NCBI GenBank assembly: GCA_964502735.1
Contig: CAZCYD010000004.1
Location: forward strand, 1-64,000
Direction: 5' to 3'
DNA from: JACKAN01 sp964502735
Lineage (GTDB): Bacteria > Bdellovibrionota > Bdellovibrionia > Bdellovibrionales > UBA1609
Length of the DNA: 64,000 nucleotides
This document shows positions 35,547 to 43,813 of the stretch, one piece after another; position 1 is the stretch's first letter; the number at the start of each line of letters is the position of its first letter. The notes beneath the pieces are model-generated. The model did no database searches and was not told the origin of the DNA. It was given only the letters and a program-made list of their open reading frames with translations. The translations under genes were made by a program, and so were the position numbers.

Positions 35547-35680
35547 TCGTATCCTCCTAGGATGATTACTTTGTTGTTTTACATTTTTGCTAAATGCTAC
35601 AACAACAGTTTACCTGTATGACTCTTTTCGTCAATAAAAAATTTTTATTTAGACTTTTTTTTTGCAAAATTATTTTTTTG

Positions 35681-36439
35681 ATGAGTGGAATTGAGAGTCT
35701 TTTAGTTGTTATCACCATTGTGTTCGGATTTTTTATAAATATCCGGATTCTGCGCATATCGGTTGAGAAAAAATTGTTTTCTAAAAAAATATGTCAGTTG
35801 TACCTCATGTTCTATTTTTTTATTTTGATATTTCAAAATCTATTTTTTGTTGTATCGCCAGCAAAGTCTCTAGGAATAGGGCTTTCGATGGCATTGGTTA
35901 TTTTGTTTGCTTCAAAATGGAAAATGATAAAACAAGTAAATGACTTTTACTTATTAGAGATGCGCCTTATTAAAGGGACTCATTTAAAAATTTCATCGGG
36001 CAAAAGTTTGGTGGATGCCCTTTCTGAACAAATGGGGTTAATTGACGATAGATTCTTTGAGTTCAGAGATTGTCTGTCAGAGTTTGTGTCTTTTCGACAA
36101 CAAAATTTACCTGAATTGTCTAATCCAAGACAGAATCGTCTCATGGTTTGGGTTGCAGATCTTGTTTTCAACCCTGTAAATGCACGAGAAAAGCTCCAGT
36201 CGTATGAAAATAAGTTGCAAATAGAACACGATTTTCGACGTAGGTCTGGACAGGCTTTGCTGAGTACCAAGATACAGGCTGCAGTTATGGTGATTATATA
36301 TTTGGGTGCAGCTGTATTTGTGATCGCTAATTATGGATTTCAGAAAAATTTTCGGTACTTCAGTCTTTCAATGTGTTTGTTTTTAAGTGGTGTCATATGG
36401 ACCTTGAGTATAGGGAGAAAAATAAAATGGAAAGTTTAG
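35681..36439 (+). CDS. TadB-like type II secretion F protein (divergent)
   Basis: About 252 residues from the ATG at 35681; the longer start at 35594 adds a Phe-rich stretch without a ribosome site, and the site is weak for both. Two N-terminal and two C-terminal hydrophobic segments flank a cytoplasmic region (about 95-200) whose ALLSTKIQAAVM stretch near the end corresponds to the T2SF domain. It is a distant TadB relative; sequence identity to the TadB at 2185-3063 looks low. It is the first of four consecutive genes and overlaps the next by 13 bp. Confidence 0.65.
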   Translation: MSGIESLLVVITIVFGFFINIRILRISVEKKLFSKKICQLYLMFYFFILIFQNLFFVVSPAKSLGIGLSMALVILFASKWKMIKQVNDFYLLEMRLIKGTHLKISSGKSLVDALSEQMGLIDDRFFEFRDCLSEFVSFRQQNLPELSNPRQNRLMVWVADLVFNPVNAREKLQSYENKLQIEHDFRRRSGQALLSTKIQAAVMVIIYLGAAVFVIANYGFQKNFRYFSLSMCLFLSGVIWTLSIGRKIKWKV

Positions 36440-36849
36440 CGCCATCTCTCAGGCTTACCTTAAAGGTAAGAACAGATTTGCAACAAGGAATTGCTCTTTA
36501 CGACTCCATTCAAAACTTTTGTATGGGAGAGAATTCAGATTTCGCCGATGAAGTTAATATACGGCTGTTAAGCTTTCCCAAAACAGCTGTTTTGCCAAAT
36601 CAAGAGTCATCTCTGTATGCGCAAACTTTATTTGATCTTATTGAAGAGGGGCTTGCTGGGGGCCCCATTAGCGAGAGATTAAAAGAGTTGGAAGTTCATA
36701 TGATTGAGGAGTGCCAGAGGAATATAGATGAAGCCGCTATTATTCTACCCTATAAAGGGCTGCTTCCGTTGTTATTGCTCATGTTTCCGTCTTTATTGAT
36801 TTTGTTATTGTCCCCCATTCTCACAAGTTTTTTTGAGGTATTTGAATGA
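36427..36849 (+). CDS. TadC-like type II secretion F protein (C-terminal half only)
   Basis: 140 residues from the ATG at 36427, inside the 3' end of the preceding gene. After a short cytoplasmic helical region, AAIILPYKGLLPLLLLMFPSL plus the last membrane helix match the C-terminal end of TadC (typically ...PVKLLFPL...P...LGP). A normal TadC has about 300 residues, so this is a short relative that probably pairs with the preceding TadB-like protein. Confidence 0.65.
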   Translation: MESLAPSLRLTLKVRTDLQQGIALYDSIQNFCMGENSDFADEVNIRLLSFPKTAVLPNQESSLYAQTLFDLIEEGLAGGPISERLKELEVHMIEECQRNIDEAAIILPYKGLLPLLLLMFPSLLILLLSPILTSFFEVFE

Positions 36850-37250
36850 TAATTATAATTATTTTGTTCTCATTTCTGTCTGAAGCGTATGAAATCGAGG
36901 TTTTAAATCAGAAGTTGTTATTTTCAGCAAAAAACTTCGCAGAATTCCAGCATCTGGATTTAAATTACAAATATTTAAAATCTTTGCAGAGAGAGTGTGA
37001 TTTGCAGAATTCAAAGCAGCTTTTTCCGAGAAGCTGCTACTTGGCGGTAAACCGAGCCGCAAAGTTGGGTCTGTTATCGAATAATGACTTAAATCAAATC
37101 CAGCTTGATAAGAGTTGTACAGATATTGTGCAGAAAATTTATAATTCTGCAATTTTATCCAACTTCGAGAAGGAAGATTTTATAAGTCCGCCCTGTAAAC
37201 GAGCGATCAGAGATCAGATTCAAAAGCTAAAATATATTCACTCGCGTTAG
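36846..37250 (+). CDS. Exported protein of unknown function
   Basis: 134 residues starting at an ATG that overlaps the previous stop (ATGA). A short hydrophobic N-terminus (IIIIILFSFLSEAYE) looks like a signal peptide. The mature part is charged and helical, with Cys in pairs (RECDLQ, PRSCYLA, KSCTDI and PPCKRAI) suggesting two disulfides. Not recognised. It belongs with the TadB/TadC-like pair and the kinase. Confidence 0.6.
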   Translation: MIIIIILFSFLSEAYEIEVLNQKLLFSAKNFAEFQHLDLNYKYLKSLQRECDLQNSKQLFPRSCYLAVNRAAKLGLLSNNDLNQIQLDKSCTDIVQKIYNSAILSNFEKEDFISPPCKRAIRDQIQKLKYIHSR

Positions 37251-37314
37251 ACAAAAATCTAGGTGCAACACCTGGCATCTGAATTGCTCACCGGCACTAG
37301 TATTGAGGTGTGAT

Positions 37315-38349
37315 ATGAAAACAATGAAGGGAAATCCAAAGGCCTATAAAATTTTAGAATGTCTTTGTCATAACCAAAATAGCAAAATTTTTAAAGTTTT
37401 GTGCATAGATAATATTCTGGGAGTCTCTGAAATTGTTGTTTTGAAGATTATCCAATCTAAGAATTCATTCCAAGATTGGATACAAGAATTCGAAAGTTTA
37501 AAATTAGTAAAATCTTCTCGCTGTGTGGCAATTTATAATTGGGAAAGGCTAGAGGGATCTCCAGCATTGGTATTGGAATACGTTGAGGGACTAAGTCTAA
37601 AGGAGTTAATAGCAGACTGCTATTTGAAGCCCATGATGGCAGATTATATTATCAATGAAATTCACGAGGGGCTTCTAAGTTTGCGATCGGTGGGTCTTTC
37701 TCATGGAGATTTAAGTCCAAATAATGTCATGGTTGACACAAGCGGGGCTGTAAAATTAATTGACTATGGAATGGGAAATCTCTGTGGCAGATACACCCCG
37801 TCATTTACTTCACCAGAAACTTTGTCAAGGGGAGAGTATAGCTATTTTGCAGACTTATTTTCTTTGGGAAAGTTGGCGGAGTTGATGGGAAGAAAAAATC
37901 AAGACACGGTAAATCTCACTCAATACGTTCCAGAAAAAAGACGTTTTACTCTACAAAGCCAAAGAAAAAACGCACAAGTTCTAGTGGCTAAAAAGGTCGC
38001 TGAGATACGAGCGCAAAAACTCAAAGTTCAAACAGAGGTAAAAAAATCACCCAGTTCATCCTTTCGTATGAACTGGGTGGCAGGTATTTTGTTGGCTTTC
38101 ACAATAAGTTCTTCTGAGGGGCAAACTGTGCGAATAGATGATGGGGAGGGCAAATCTTTTTTAAGTATAAGGTCACAACATTGGGCAGAGATAAGGGTAA
38201 ACAGAAAAAGGTTAGGGTACTCACCTTTATTTAACAAAGAGGTGGCTTCAGGGCAGCTTGTCTTAGAGTGGACTTCACCAAAAGGTTCTGGCGCAAGAAC
38301 TTTGACTGTACGCCCAGGAGAACATAAAGTAGTTTCAGTACTGGATTAA
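37315..38349 (+). CDS. Membrane Ser/Thr kinase with PEGA-like tail
   Basis: 344 residues from the ATG at 37315, which follows GAGGTG. Kinase motifs are all present: VAIK-type Lys44 (VVLKII), alpha-C Glu58/60, HGDLSPNN with catalytic Asp132 and Asn137, and Mg-binding Asp150 (LIDYG for DFG). The lobe ends near residue 215; a membrane helix follows (about 242-258), then an extracytoplasmic domain with RVNRKRLGYSPLF, a PEGA-type beta motif. It should phosphorylate cytoplasmic Ser/Thr in response to an envelope signal. Its neighbours suggest the pair of T2SF-type proteins as partners; that is inference. Confidence 0.85.
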   Translation: MKTMKGNPKAYKILECLCHNQNSKIFKVLCIDNILGVSEIVVLKIIQSKNSFQDWIQEFESLKLVKSSRCVAIYNWERLEGSPALVLEYVEGLSLKELIADCYLKPMMADYIINEIHEGLLSLRSVGLSHGDLSPNNVMVDTSGAVKLIDYGMGNLCGRYTPSFTSPETLSRGEYSYFADLFSLGKLAELMGRKNQDTVNLTQYVPEKRRFTLQSQRKNAQVLVAKKVAEIRAQKLKVQTEVKKSPSSSFRMNWVAGILLAFTISSSEGQTVRIDDGEGKSFLSIRSQHWAEIRVNRKRLGYSPLFNKEVASGQLVLEWTSPKGSGARTLTVRPGEHKVVSVLD

Positions 38350-38353
38350 TAGA

Positions 38354-38393
38354 GCCTCATATAGGTAGCGTATTTTAGCTACCTATATGAGGC
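38354..38393. repeat. 16-bp perfect inverted repeat between kinase and uppP
   Basis: Arms GCCTCATATAGGTAGC and GCTACCTATATGAGGC with an 8-nt loop, immediately after the kinase stop and 23 bp before the uppP start. There is no U-tract after it, so it is not a textbook terminator. It would fold in the mRNA and could modulate uppP translation or stop transcription with Rho. Confidence 0.7.
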
Positions 38394-38416
38394 AAGACCC
38401 ATCTTGGAGATTTCGA

Positions 38417-39253
38417 TTGGAATTTTTTGAAGCTATTCTCTTAGGCATAATACAAGGATTGACAGAATTTTTGCCCCTCTCGAGTTCAGGACATCTCGTA
38501 ATTGTCCAAAATTTATTAAATTTTAAAGAGTCTGGTATAATTTTTGAGGTGGCGGTGCATGTGGGGACGCTTCTCAGCATTTTCACTATTTATTTTAAGA
38601 TTTTAAGGTCTTATCTGCATAACTTTGTGGAGGGGGTTCGAAAGGTTGAGGTTAACTCCAGTCTTAGGCTTACATTTTTGTTAGTAGTAGGAAGTCTGCC
38701 TACGGCAGTTATCGGACTTGGGTTTAAAGACTTTTTCGAAAAAATGTTTGACTCAACTTTTGCTGTAGGAATCTGTTTGTGTGTTACAGGTATTTTACTA
38801 TATCTCACCAAATTTAAGAGAAGTTCCTCCACAGAGGGTGCGGAGGAGTTGGCTCACATAGACCTTTCCATTGCCGAAAAAATATCGGTTAAGCAGGCAA
38901 TCATCATGGGGTTTGCGCAGGGATTAGCTATTATGCCAGGGGTATCTCGTGCTGGCAGTACAATTTCAGCGGGGATATTATCTGGTATAGAGAAAAATAC
39001 AGCCGCAACCTTTAGTTTTATAATGTCAGTGCCAGCAATACTTGGTGCTGCGGCGCTAGAGTTAAGACACTTAGAGGGCATTCAGCCCAATTTTTTGATA
39101 TTGTTAGTGATCGGCGTTATTTCCTCTTATCTGACAGGTCTACTGGGTCTGTATTTAGTATTAAAAGTTGTTAAAAAAGGGCGCATTGAGATTTTTAGTT
39201 ATTATTTATGGATTGTGGGTCCATTAACCATGATTTTTTTGGGGGGAAGATGA
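38417..39253 (+). CDS. uppP: Undecaprenyl-diphosphatase
   Basis: 278 residues from a TTG at 38417 with GGAGA six bases before it. The alternative ATG at 38387 lies inside the inverted repeat and has no ribosome site. The product begins EFFEAILLGIIQGLTEFLPL as in UppP/BacA. The catalytic motifs are present: EFLPLSSSGHL (Glu, Ser and His) and PGVSRAGSTISAGIL with Arg. About eight membrane helices. It recycles the lipid carrier for peptidoglycan and O-antigen by removing a phosphate from undecaprenyl diphosphate; the family is linked to bacitracin resistance. Confidence 0.93.
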   Translation: MEFFEAILLGIIQGLTEFLPLSSSGHLVIVQNLLNFKESGIIFEVAVHVGTLLSIFTIYFKILRSYLHNFVEGVRKVEVNSSLRLTFLLVVGSLPTAVIGLGFKDFFEKMFDSTFAVGICLCVTGILLYLTKFKRSSSTEGAEELAHIDLSIAEKISVKQAIIMGFAQGLAIMPGVSRAGSTISAGILSGIEKNTAATFSFIMSVPAILGAAALELRHLEGIQPNFLILLVIGVISSYLTGLLGLYLVLKVVKKGRIEIFSYYLWIVGPLTMIFLGGR

Positions 39254-39459
39254 AAGTCAGGGAGTCAGACATAAGAAATCAAGAAATTGATGTGGAACTA
39301 TTAGAGCAACTCACTGAGGAGTTGACAAAGGAAAAGCCGCAAGTTGAAAAACTCAAGAGTTATATGAAGCTAGCCGGCTTAAAGTATTCAGAGGACCCTA
39401 TAGAGAGAATCAACTTGGTGCTTAACAAATTAAATTTTTTTGCAGAAGAGGAGAGTTAG
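39250..39459 (+). CDS. Small acidic protein, unknown
   Basis: 69 residues from an ATG overlapping the uppP stop (ATGA). The sequence is helical and highly charged (VELLEQLTEELTKEKPQVEKL...). No family known. It lies three bases before the cystathionine enzyme, so the three genes form one unit. Confidence 0.6.
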   Translation: MKVRESDIRNQEIDVELLEQLTEELTKEKPQVEKLKSYMKLAGLKYSEDPIERINLVLNKLNFFAEEES

Positions 39460-39462
39460 AAA

Positions 39463-40614
39463 ATGAAAAACATCAAGAAACTTGGTTTTGCTACAAGAGC
39501 CATTCATGCAGGTCAGGAGCCTGACCCTACAACTGGCGCAATAATGACTCCGCTTTATTTGACTTCAACCTATGTACAGAGTCAGCCCGGCCACCACAAG
39601 GGTTATGAATACAGTCGAACTTCGAATCCTACTCGCAAGGCTTATGAAGACTGTCTGGCAAGCTTAGAAAGTGGTGATCACGGTTTTGCATTTGCTTCAG
39701 GTTGTGCGGCAACAACAACGGTTCTTCATCTCTTGAAAGCTGGAGACCATGTTATAGCGAATGACGATATGTACGGAGGGACTTTTCGTTTGTTCGATAA
39801 GGTTCTTCGCCACAATGGAATTGAATTTACCTATGTGGACTTAACCCAGGAAAAAAATCTTGAGGCCCATATCAGGTCTAACACTCGTATGGTTTGGTTA
39901 GAAACGCCAACAAACCCCATGCTAAAGCTGTCTAATATCAAAGCTATTGCTCAGATCACGAAGCTTCGAGAAATCATTCTGGCGGTGGACAATACTTTTA
40001 TGAGTCCCTATTTTCAGCGCCCCTTGGAGCTTGGGGCAGATATCGTCGTACACTCAACAACAAAATTTGTAAATGGTCACTCGGACATAGTTGGTGGAGC
40101 AGTCGTTACAAACTCTACATCTATTGCAGAAAAGTTGGCTTTTTTGAGTAACTCAATGGGGGCGATTTGTTCCCCCTTTGATGCCTTTATATGTATGCGA
40201 AGTCTTAAGACTCTTCCCTTGAGGATGGAAGCCCATCAGAAGAACGCAATGCAGGTTGCTAAGTATTTAGAGGCTCACTCCAAAGTAGAGTCTGTGATCT
40301 ACCCCGGGCTTTCCTCACATCCGCAGCACAATTTGGCAAAGGAACAAATGTCGGGATTTGGTGGAATGATAACTTTTTATATTAAAGGTGGGCTTTCTGA
40401 ATCTAGAGCTGTGTTAGAGAAAGTCAGGCTTTTTTCTTTAGCTGAGAGCTTGGGAGGGGTGGAGTCTTTGATTGAACATCCAGCCATTATGACTCATGCA
40501 AGTGTTCCTAAGGAAATGCGAGAACATTTAGGGATCTCCGACAATTTAATACGATTGAGTGTGGGCGTTGAAGATATTGAGGATCTCTTGTCAGACTTGG
40601 ATCAGGCCCTTTAA
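39463..40614 (+). CDS. Cystathionine gamma-synthase/lyase family enzyme
   Basis: 383 residues, standard length for PLP-dependent trans-sulfuration enzymes. The PLP lysine is Lys201 in VVHSTTKFVNGHSD. Other family marks are the RTSNPTR loop, the GCAATTTVL segment, the DMYGGTFRLFDK stretch and SLGGVESLIEHPA near the end. It acts on cystathionine or O-succinyl/acetylhomoserine in Met/Cys metabolism. Gamma-synthase, gamma-lyase and related activities cannot be separated by sight. Confidence 0.92.
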   Translation: MKNIKKLGFATRAIHAGQEPDPTTGAIMTPLYLTSTYVQSQPGHHKGYEYSRTSNPTRKAYEDCLASLESGDHGFAFASGCAATTTVLHLLKAGDHVIANDDMYGGTFRLFDKVLRHNGIEFTYVDLTQEKNLEAHIRSNTRMVWLETPTNPMLKLSNIKAIAQITKLREIILAVDNTFMSPYFQRPLELGADIVVHSTTKFVNGHSDIVGGAVVTNSTSIAEKLAFLSNSMGAICSPFDAFICMRSLKTLPLRMEAHQKNAMQVAKYLEAHSKVESVIYPGLSSHPQHNLAKEQMSGFGGMITFYIKGGLSESRAVLEKVRLFSLAESLGGVESLIEHPAIMTHASVPKEMREHLGISDNLIRLSVGVEDIEDLLSDLDQAL

Positions 40615-40673
40615 TATCCCAAATCTTGACCCACTTTATCCACAGGTTTGGGTAATATTGGAGAGACTTTAGG

Positions 40674-40701
40674 ATATGACTCTTAATGCTAAGAGTCATA
40701 T
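40674..40701. repeat. 12-bp perfect inverted repeat
   Basis: Arms ATATGACTCTTA and TAAGAGTCATAT with a 4-nt loop, about 60 bp after the cystathionine gene stop. There is no T-run beside it, so it is probably an operator rather than a terminator. Confidence 0.5.
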
Positions 40702-40924
40702 GATGTATAAAGTTTATATGGTTTCAAAGTAAAACTAGTGAAGCCGCATTTTTTGAAAATAATACTTGCACATTGCCAATATGGGTCTTTTGGTTGAATC
40801 AATTTTGGAGTTTAAAGGGTTCATCTTTTAAAATATATTTCATGCACTAGGTTTATATCTATAATATGTCAGCCACATCTAGAAACGCAAAAGACAAAAA
40901 TGTTGGCGTGGGGAGATCTGCTCT

Positions 40925-40950
40925 TTGTTCAAACTGAACATTTTGAACAA
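40925..40950. promoter_or_regulatory. Operator-like palindrome
   Basis: Half-sites TTGTTCAAA and TTTGAACAA with an 8-nt gap, about 385 bp before the start of the AAA gene. The layout is that of a dimeric repressor site; the distance from the gene weakens the case. Confidence 0.3.
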
Positions 40951-41333
40951 GTTGATCAGCAGAATTAAAAGGTATTTTTTTCATAAAAGAGAATCAATTA
41001 CAGATGTCATAAGAAAAACAACTGAAATCTATCACTTTGTTTTGTATTGCTAATATTTAATGAATCTCATATTTCCTCTCTTACATTTTTTGAGGACTTA
41101 ATGAGTCAAGCCAAGAAATTGGGGAATCAAAGTGAACTCAGAGGAATCAGGTAAGTCGCCACTTGCAGTTGCATTTAAGGTTGTTAAGGCGTACGGGCAT
41201 TGGTTAAAAACTCTGACTAGAAATTTTGATTAGGGGCAGTTTCGAGGGGTCTCTTGGATGGGGTCTTTAATTCTCAATAATATTAATAAGAAGTACATAT
41301 AAAGTATATACAAAGTGAATAGGGGATAGGGTA

Positions 41334-43787
41334 ATGGGAAAAATTCTTGCCGTACTGGCGGTTTTGTCTTTAATCAGCAATCAAACATTGGCAGCAAAAA
41401 AAGCCACTGCGACAGATAATGCTGAAAGTAGTTGCGAAGCTACACTAACCGGATTGGGTTTGCTGTGGGGTAGCGCAGAAGGTGAGGCCTCGGGAGAGAG
41501 CCACACAGATAGGGCTTTTGCCGCCGCTTTAGAAGAACATTCGCTTTCAGAGTTGGCTGACTTAGCTGTTAAGCATCCGTCTATTATGATGACTGCAGCT
41601 CAAAGAATATACTCCATTATACTTAAAGCCGGGTCTAAGAAACTTAGCCTACGAGGCAAGGGAGAAGTTACTGTTTACAATCTTTTTTCTGAACCTAATA
41701 AGTACAATAATGGCAAATTCATCGTTGGACACGAAAGAGAACTAGAGTCTTTCGTTGAGGCGATTAAGGGAGCTATCAGGGGGTCTGTAAAAGTTCCCTT
41801 TTTTGAAGGTCCAGCGGGAACGGGGAAGACTCTTCTTCAAGAGATCTTGCGACACGCCTTATATTATACTTCTTTGCATGAAGAGAGTTCTTATTACTAC
41901 ACTGTAGAGTGGATTAACCTTGAGGATATCCCAGGGTTAGAAATGTTACCAGATGGTAAATATAGAGCCCCCTTGCACGATTCGCCCTATGCCATTTTGC
42001 CAAGTTCTGCGCAAGAGCGCCTTCTGCAACACGTTCGCAATAACTTTAAGGACACTAGAGTTGGAAAAATCGAGCCCTTTGCTGAGCCTGATGGTCACAA
42101 CAGACAAATTCGCAAAAAAATTGTAGAGATGTATGCGGCTCAGAAAAAACAACAAACTGGCAATGGAGTTTTAACAGATAAAGAAATCATCGAAGCTCTA
42201 GATAAGCACGTAGTGATACGGCGACAAATTTTAGGCCGAGACGGTTCCGCTCCTATACTAGATGCCCAAGGGAGAGAGTATGACCCAGGGGCTCTATTCG
42301 TGAGCAAGGACCCTCTACTTTCAAACACTGTTGAGGGCAGAACCTCTAACCCTCTAGCCTGGACTTACGGACTTTTACCTAAAGCTAATGGGTCTGCAAT
42401 GTTCTTGGATGAATTTCCAAGAAACGTGTCACAGCTTCGAGATATGTTTTTGCGTTTATTTGAAAGTCACGAAATCCAATATGGAGGATCTCCGGCCATT
42501 CCACTTGATGCATTTATAATTGCAGCGGGTAACCATGAGAGTATGGAAAAGCTCTTCAAAGAAGGAGGAGCTAAGGCCCATGTAGATAGAGTTAATGCCA
42601 TCCCATTTAACTGGAGCATATATCCACACGAAATCGCTCTGACTCAATTGCTAATGTACAAAGAAGTTTACGCAAGAGAGCTTGGTAGCGAGGAAGGTCC
42701 TCAAAAGGTGGATTTGCTGTATTTGTTTCCTCGTGCTCTCGCTGGAGAAGATATTCTTACCGCTGACGGACGCTACGAGATCTGGCTTGGAGAAGGAGAC
42801 TCCATGGTCCATTTGAGCCCTCACGCTCTTATGTTTGCGTCCATGATTACAGCGGCGACAAGGCTTCATATTGATGGTGCAGAGGCGCTAAGCAAAGAGA
42901 ATCATTTTACCTACAGAGGCAATGTCTACAATTCGCCGATCGAGCGCTTAAAATATCTCCTGGGTCGCGACAATCATTTGTCTGCAGGAGAGATAGAGGA
43001 TCTTGAGCAAGCCAGTATTTTAAATAAAGAAGGACACTTCGGTTTGTCTATGAGAGATGCCAATGAATGGCTGAGTCAGGCTGCCAGTCGAGCGGCTGCT
43101 ACTACGGGTGACCTAACTCCCAGACTTATAGTTGAAACCTTCCGCGACCTTCTAGATGCTGGAAAACTAAAATCAATGGGTGGAGATGATAAAACTAGAA
43201 AAAGGTGGAAGCTATACGCCGACATGATCGCTATGAAGTTGATTTTGGATAATTTGCAAGCGGATGTCATGAGAAGTTTAGGCGACGACAAAACTCTAGT
43301 AAACAACACTTATGATGAGGTCATCTTGGAGTTAATTGCGGCAGGTAAAGGTCAGGCAACTTATGTGCATCCAAGAATAGGTACAGCCAAGAAGATTGAT
43401 GTAAAACGTCTAAAGGATGTAGCTCAGATTTATTCTGAGCTACATGGTGAGGCTTTAGACATCGAACAAATGTCTACTATGTTCATGGCTGCGGAGGCTT
43501 CTCGATCAGAAAAGGGGCAAGTCGTTCGCGATCAAAACCTTTATGATGCGATCACGAAGTATTTTGCCGAAAAGGCCTCTGACAATATTGATTTGGCCAC
43601 GATTATCCAAATTCATCAGAGTGGTGAAGCCAGCAATACTCAAGCTATGGGAAGATATCGTAACCTGGTTGAGAATATGAAAAGGCTTGGCTATAGCGAA
43701 GAGGGTATGGTTGAGGCTTTAATTTACGTAGAAGAACTTGAGAGTCGTGTTGCGGAAGCTAGAATGAGGGCTCAAGGACAAAAATAA
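41334..43787 (+). CDS. Exported PrkA/YeaG-like AAA protein
   Basis: 817 residues beginning with a signal peptide (MGKILAVLAVLSLISNQTLA-A). Residues 65-170 follow PrkA: a helical N-terminal part with VKHPSIMMTAAQRIYSII (PrkA: NPxVAxxAHxRIYxMI), then Walker A GPAGTGKT (159-166). Further PrkA landmarks follow in order: LHDSPYAILP, KANGSAMFLDEF (Walker B), LRLFESHEIQYGGS, IIAAGNHESMEKLF and the AHVDRVNAIPF arginine region. PrkA is a cytoplasmic AAA protein that works with YeaH and SpoVR. The signal peptide places this copy outside the cytoplasm. Its C-terminal 250 residues diverge from the PrkA kinase-like end. First of three genes. Confidence 0.82.
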   Translation: MGKILAVLAVLSLISNQTLAAKKATATDNAESSCEATLTGLGLLWGSAEGEASGESHTDRAFAAALEEHSLSELADLAVKHPSIMMTAAQRIYSIILKAGSKKLSLRGKGEVTVYNLFSEPNKYNNGKFIVGHERELESFVEAIKGAIRGSVKVPFFEGPAGTGKTLLQEILRHALYYTSLHEESSYYYTVEWINLEDIPGLEMLPDGKYRAPLHDSPYAILPSSAQERLLQHVRNNFKDTRVGKIEPFAEPDGHNRQIRKKIVEMYAAQKKQQTGNGVLTDKEIIEALDKHVVIRRQILGRDGSAPILDAQGREYDPGALFVSKDPLLSNTVEGRTSNPLAWTYGLLPKANGSAMFLDEFPRNVSQLRDMFLRLFESHEIQYGGSPAIPLDAFIIAAGNHESMEKLFKEGGAKAHVDRVNAIPFNWSIYPHEIALTQLLMYKEVYARELGSEEGPQKVDLLYLFPRALAGEDILTADGRYEIWLGEGDSMVHLSPHALMFASMITAATRLHIDGAEALSKENHFTYRGNVYNSPIERLKYLLGRDNHLSAGEIEDLEQASILNKEGHFGLSMRDANEWLSQAASRAAATTGDLTPRLIVETFRDLLDAGKLKSMGGDDKTRKRWKLYADMIAMKLILDNLQADVMRSLGDDKTLVNNTYDEVILELIAAGKGQATYVHPRIGTAKKIDVKRLKDVAQIYSELHGEALDIEQMSTMFMAAEASRSEKGQVVRDQNLYDAITKYFAEKASDNIDLATIIQIHQSGEASNTQAMGRYRNLVENMKRLGYSEEGMVEALIYVEELESRVAEARMRAQGQK

Positions 43788-43813
43788 TAACTGCTATTTC
43801 TGGAAGAAGACCA

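Larger units (their letters stand above)
40615..41333. other. 720-bp gene-free stretch before the exported AAA system
   Basis: No open frame with a ribosome site longer than about 20 codons. The stretch is AT-rich and carries two palindromes, listed separately. The start of the AAA gene is preceded by AGGGGATAGGGTA as a ribosome site. The length suggests a promoter region with several regulatory sites for the three-gene system. Confidence 0.4.

Noticed and set aside
38387..38416. ATG as start of uppP
   Set aside because: It lies inside the inverted repeat, lacks a ribosome site and adds ten residues not seen in UppP; the TTG with GGAGA fits better.
40925..40950. Strong promoter operator of the AAA system
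   Set aside because: It lies about 385 bp before the gene, so it is listed as a low-confidence site only.
41334..43787. Simple MoxR-type AAA protein with a VWA partner
   Set aside because: The order of landmarks (RIY block, HDSPYAILP, IIAAGNHESM) matches PrkA more closely than MoxR, and the VWA protein has SpoVR and DUF444 parts.
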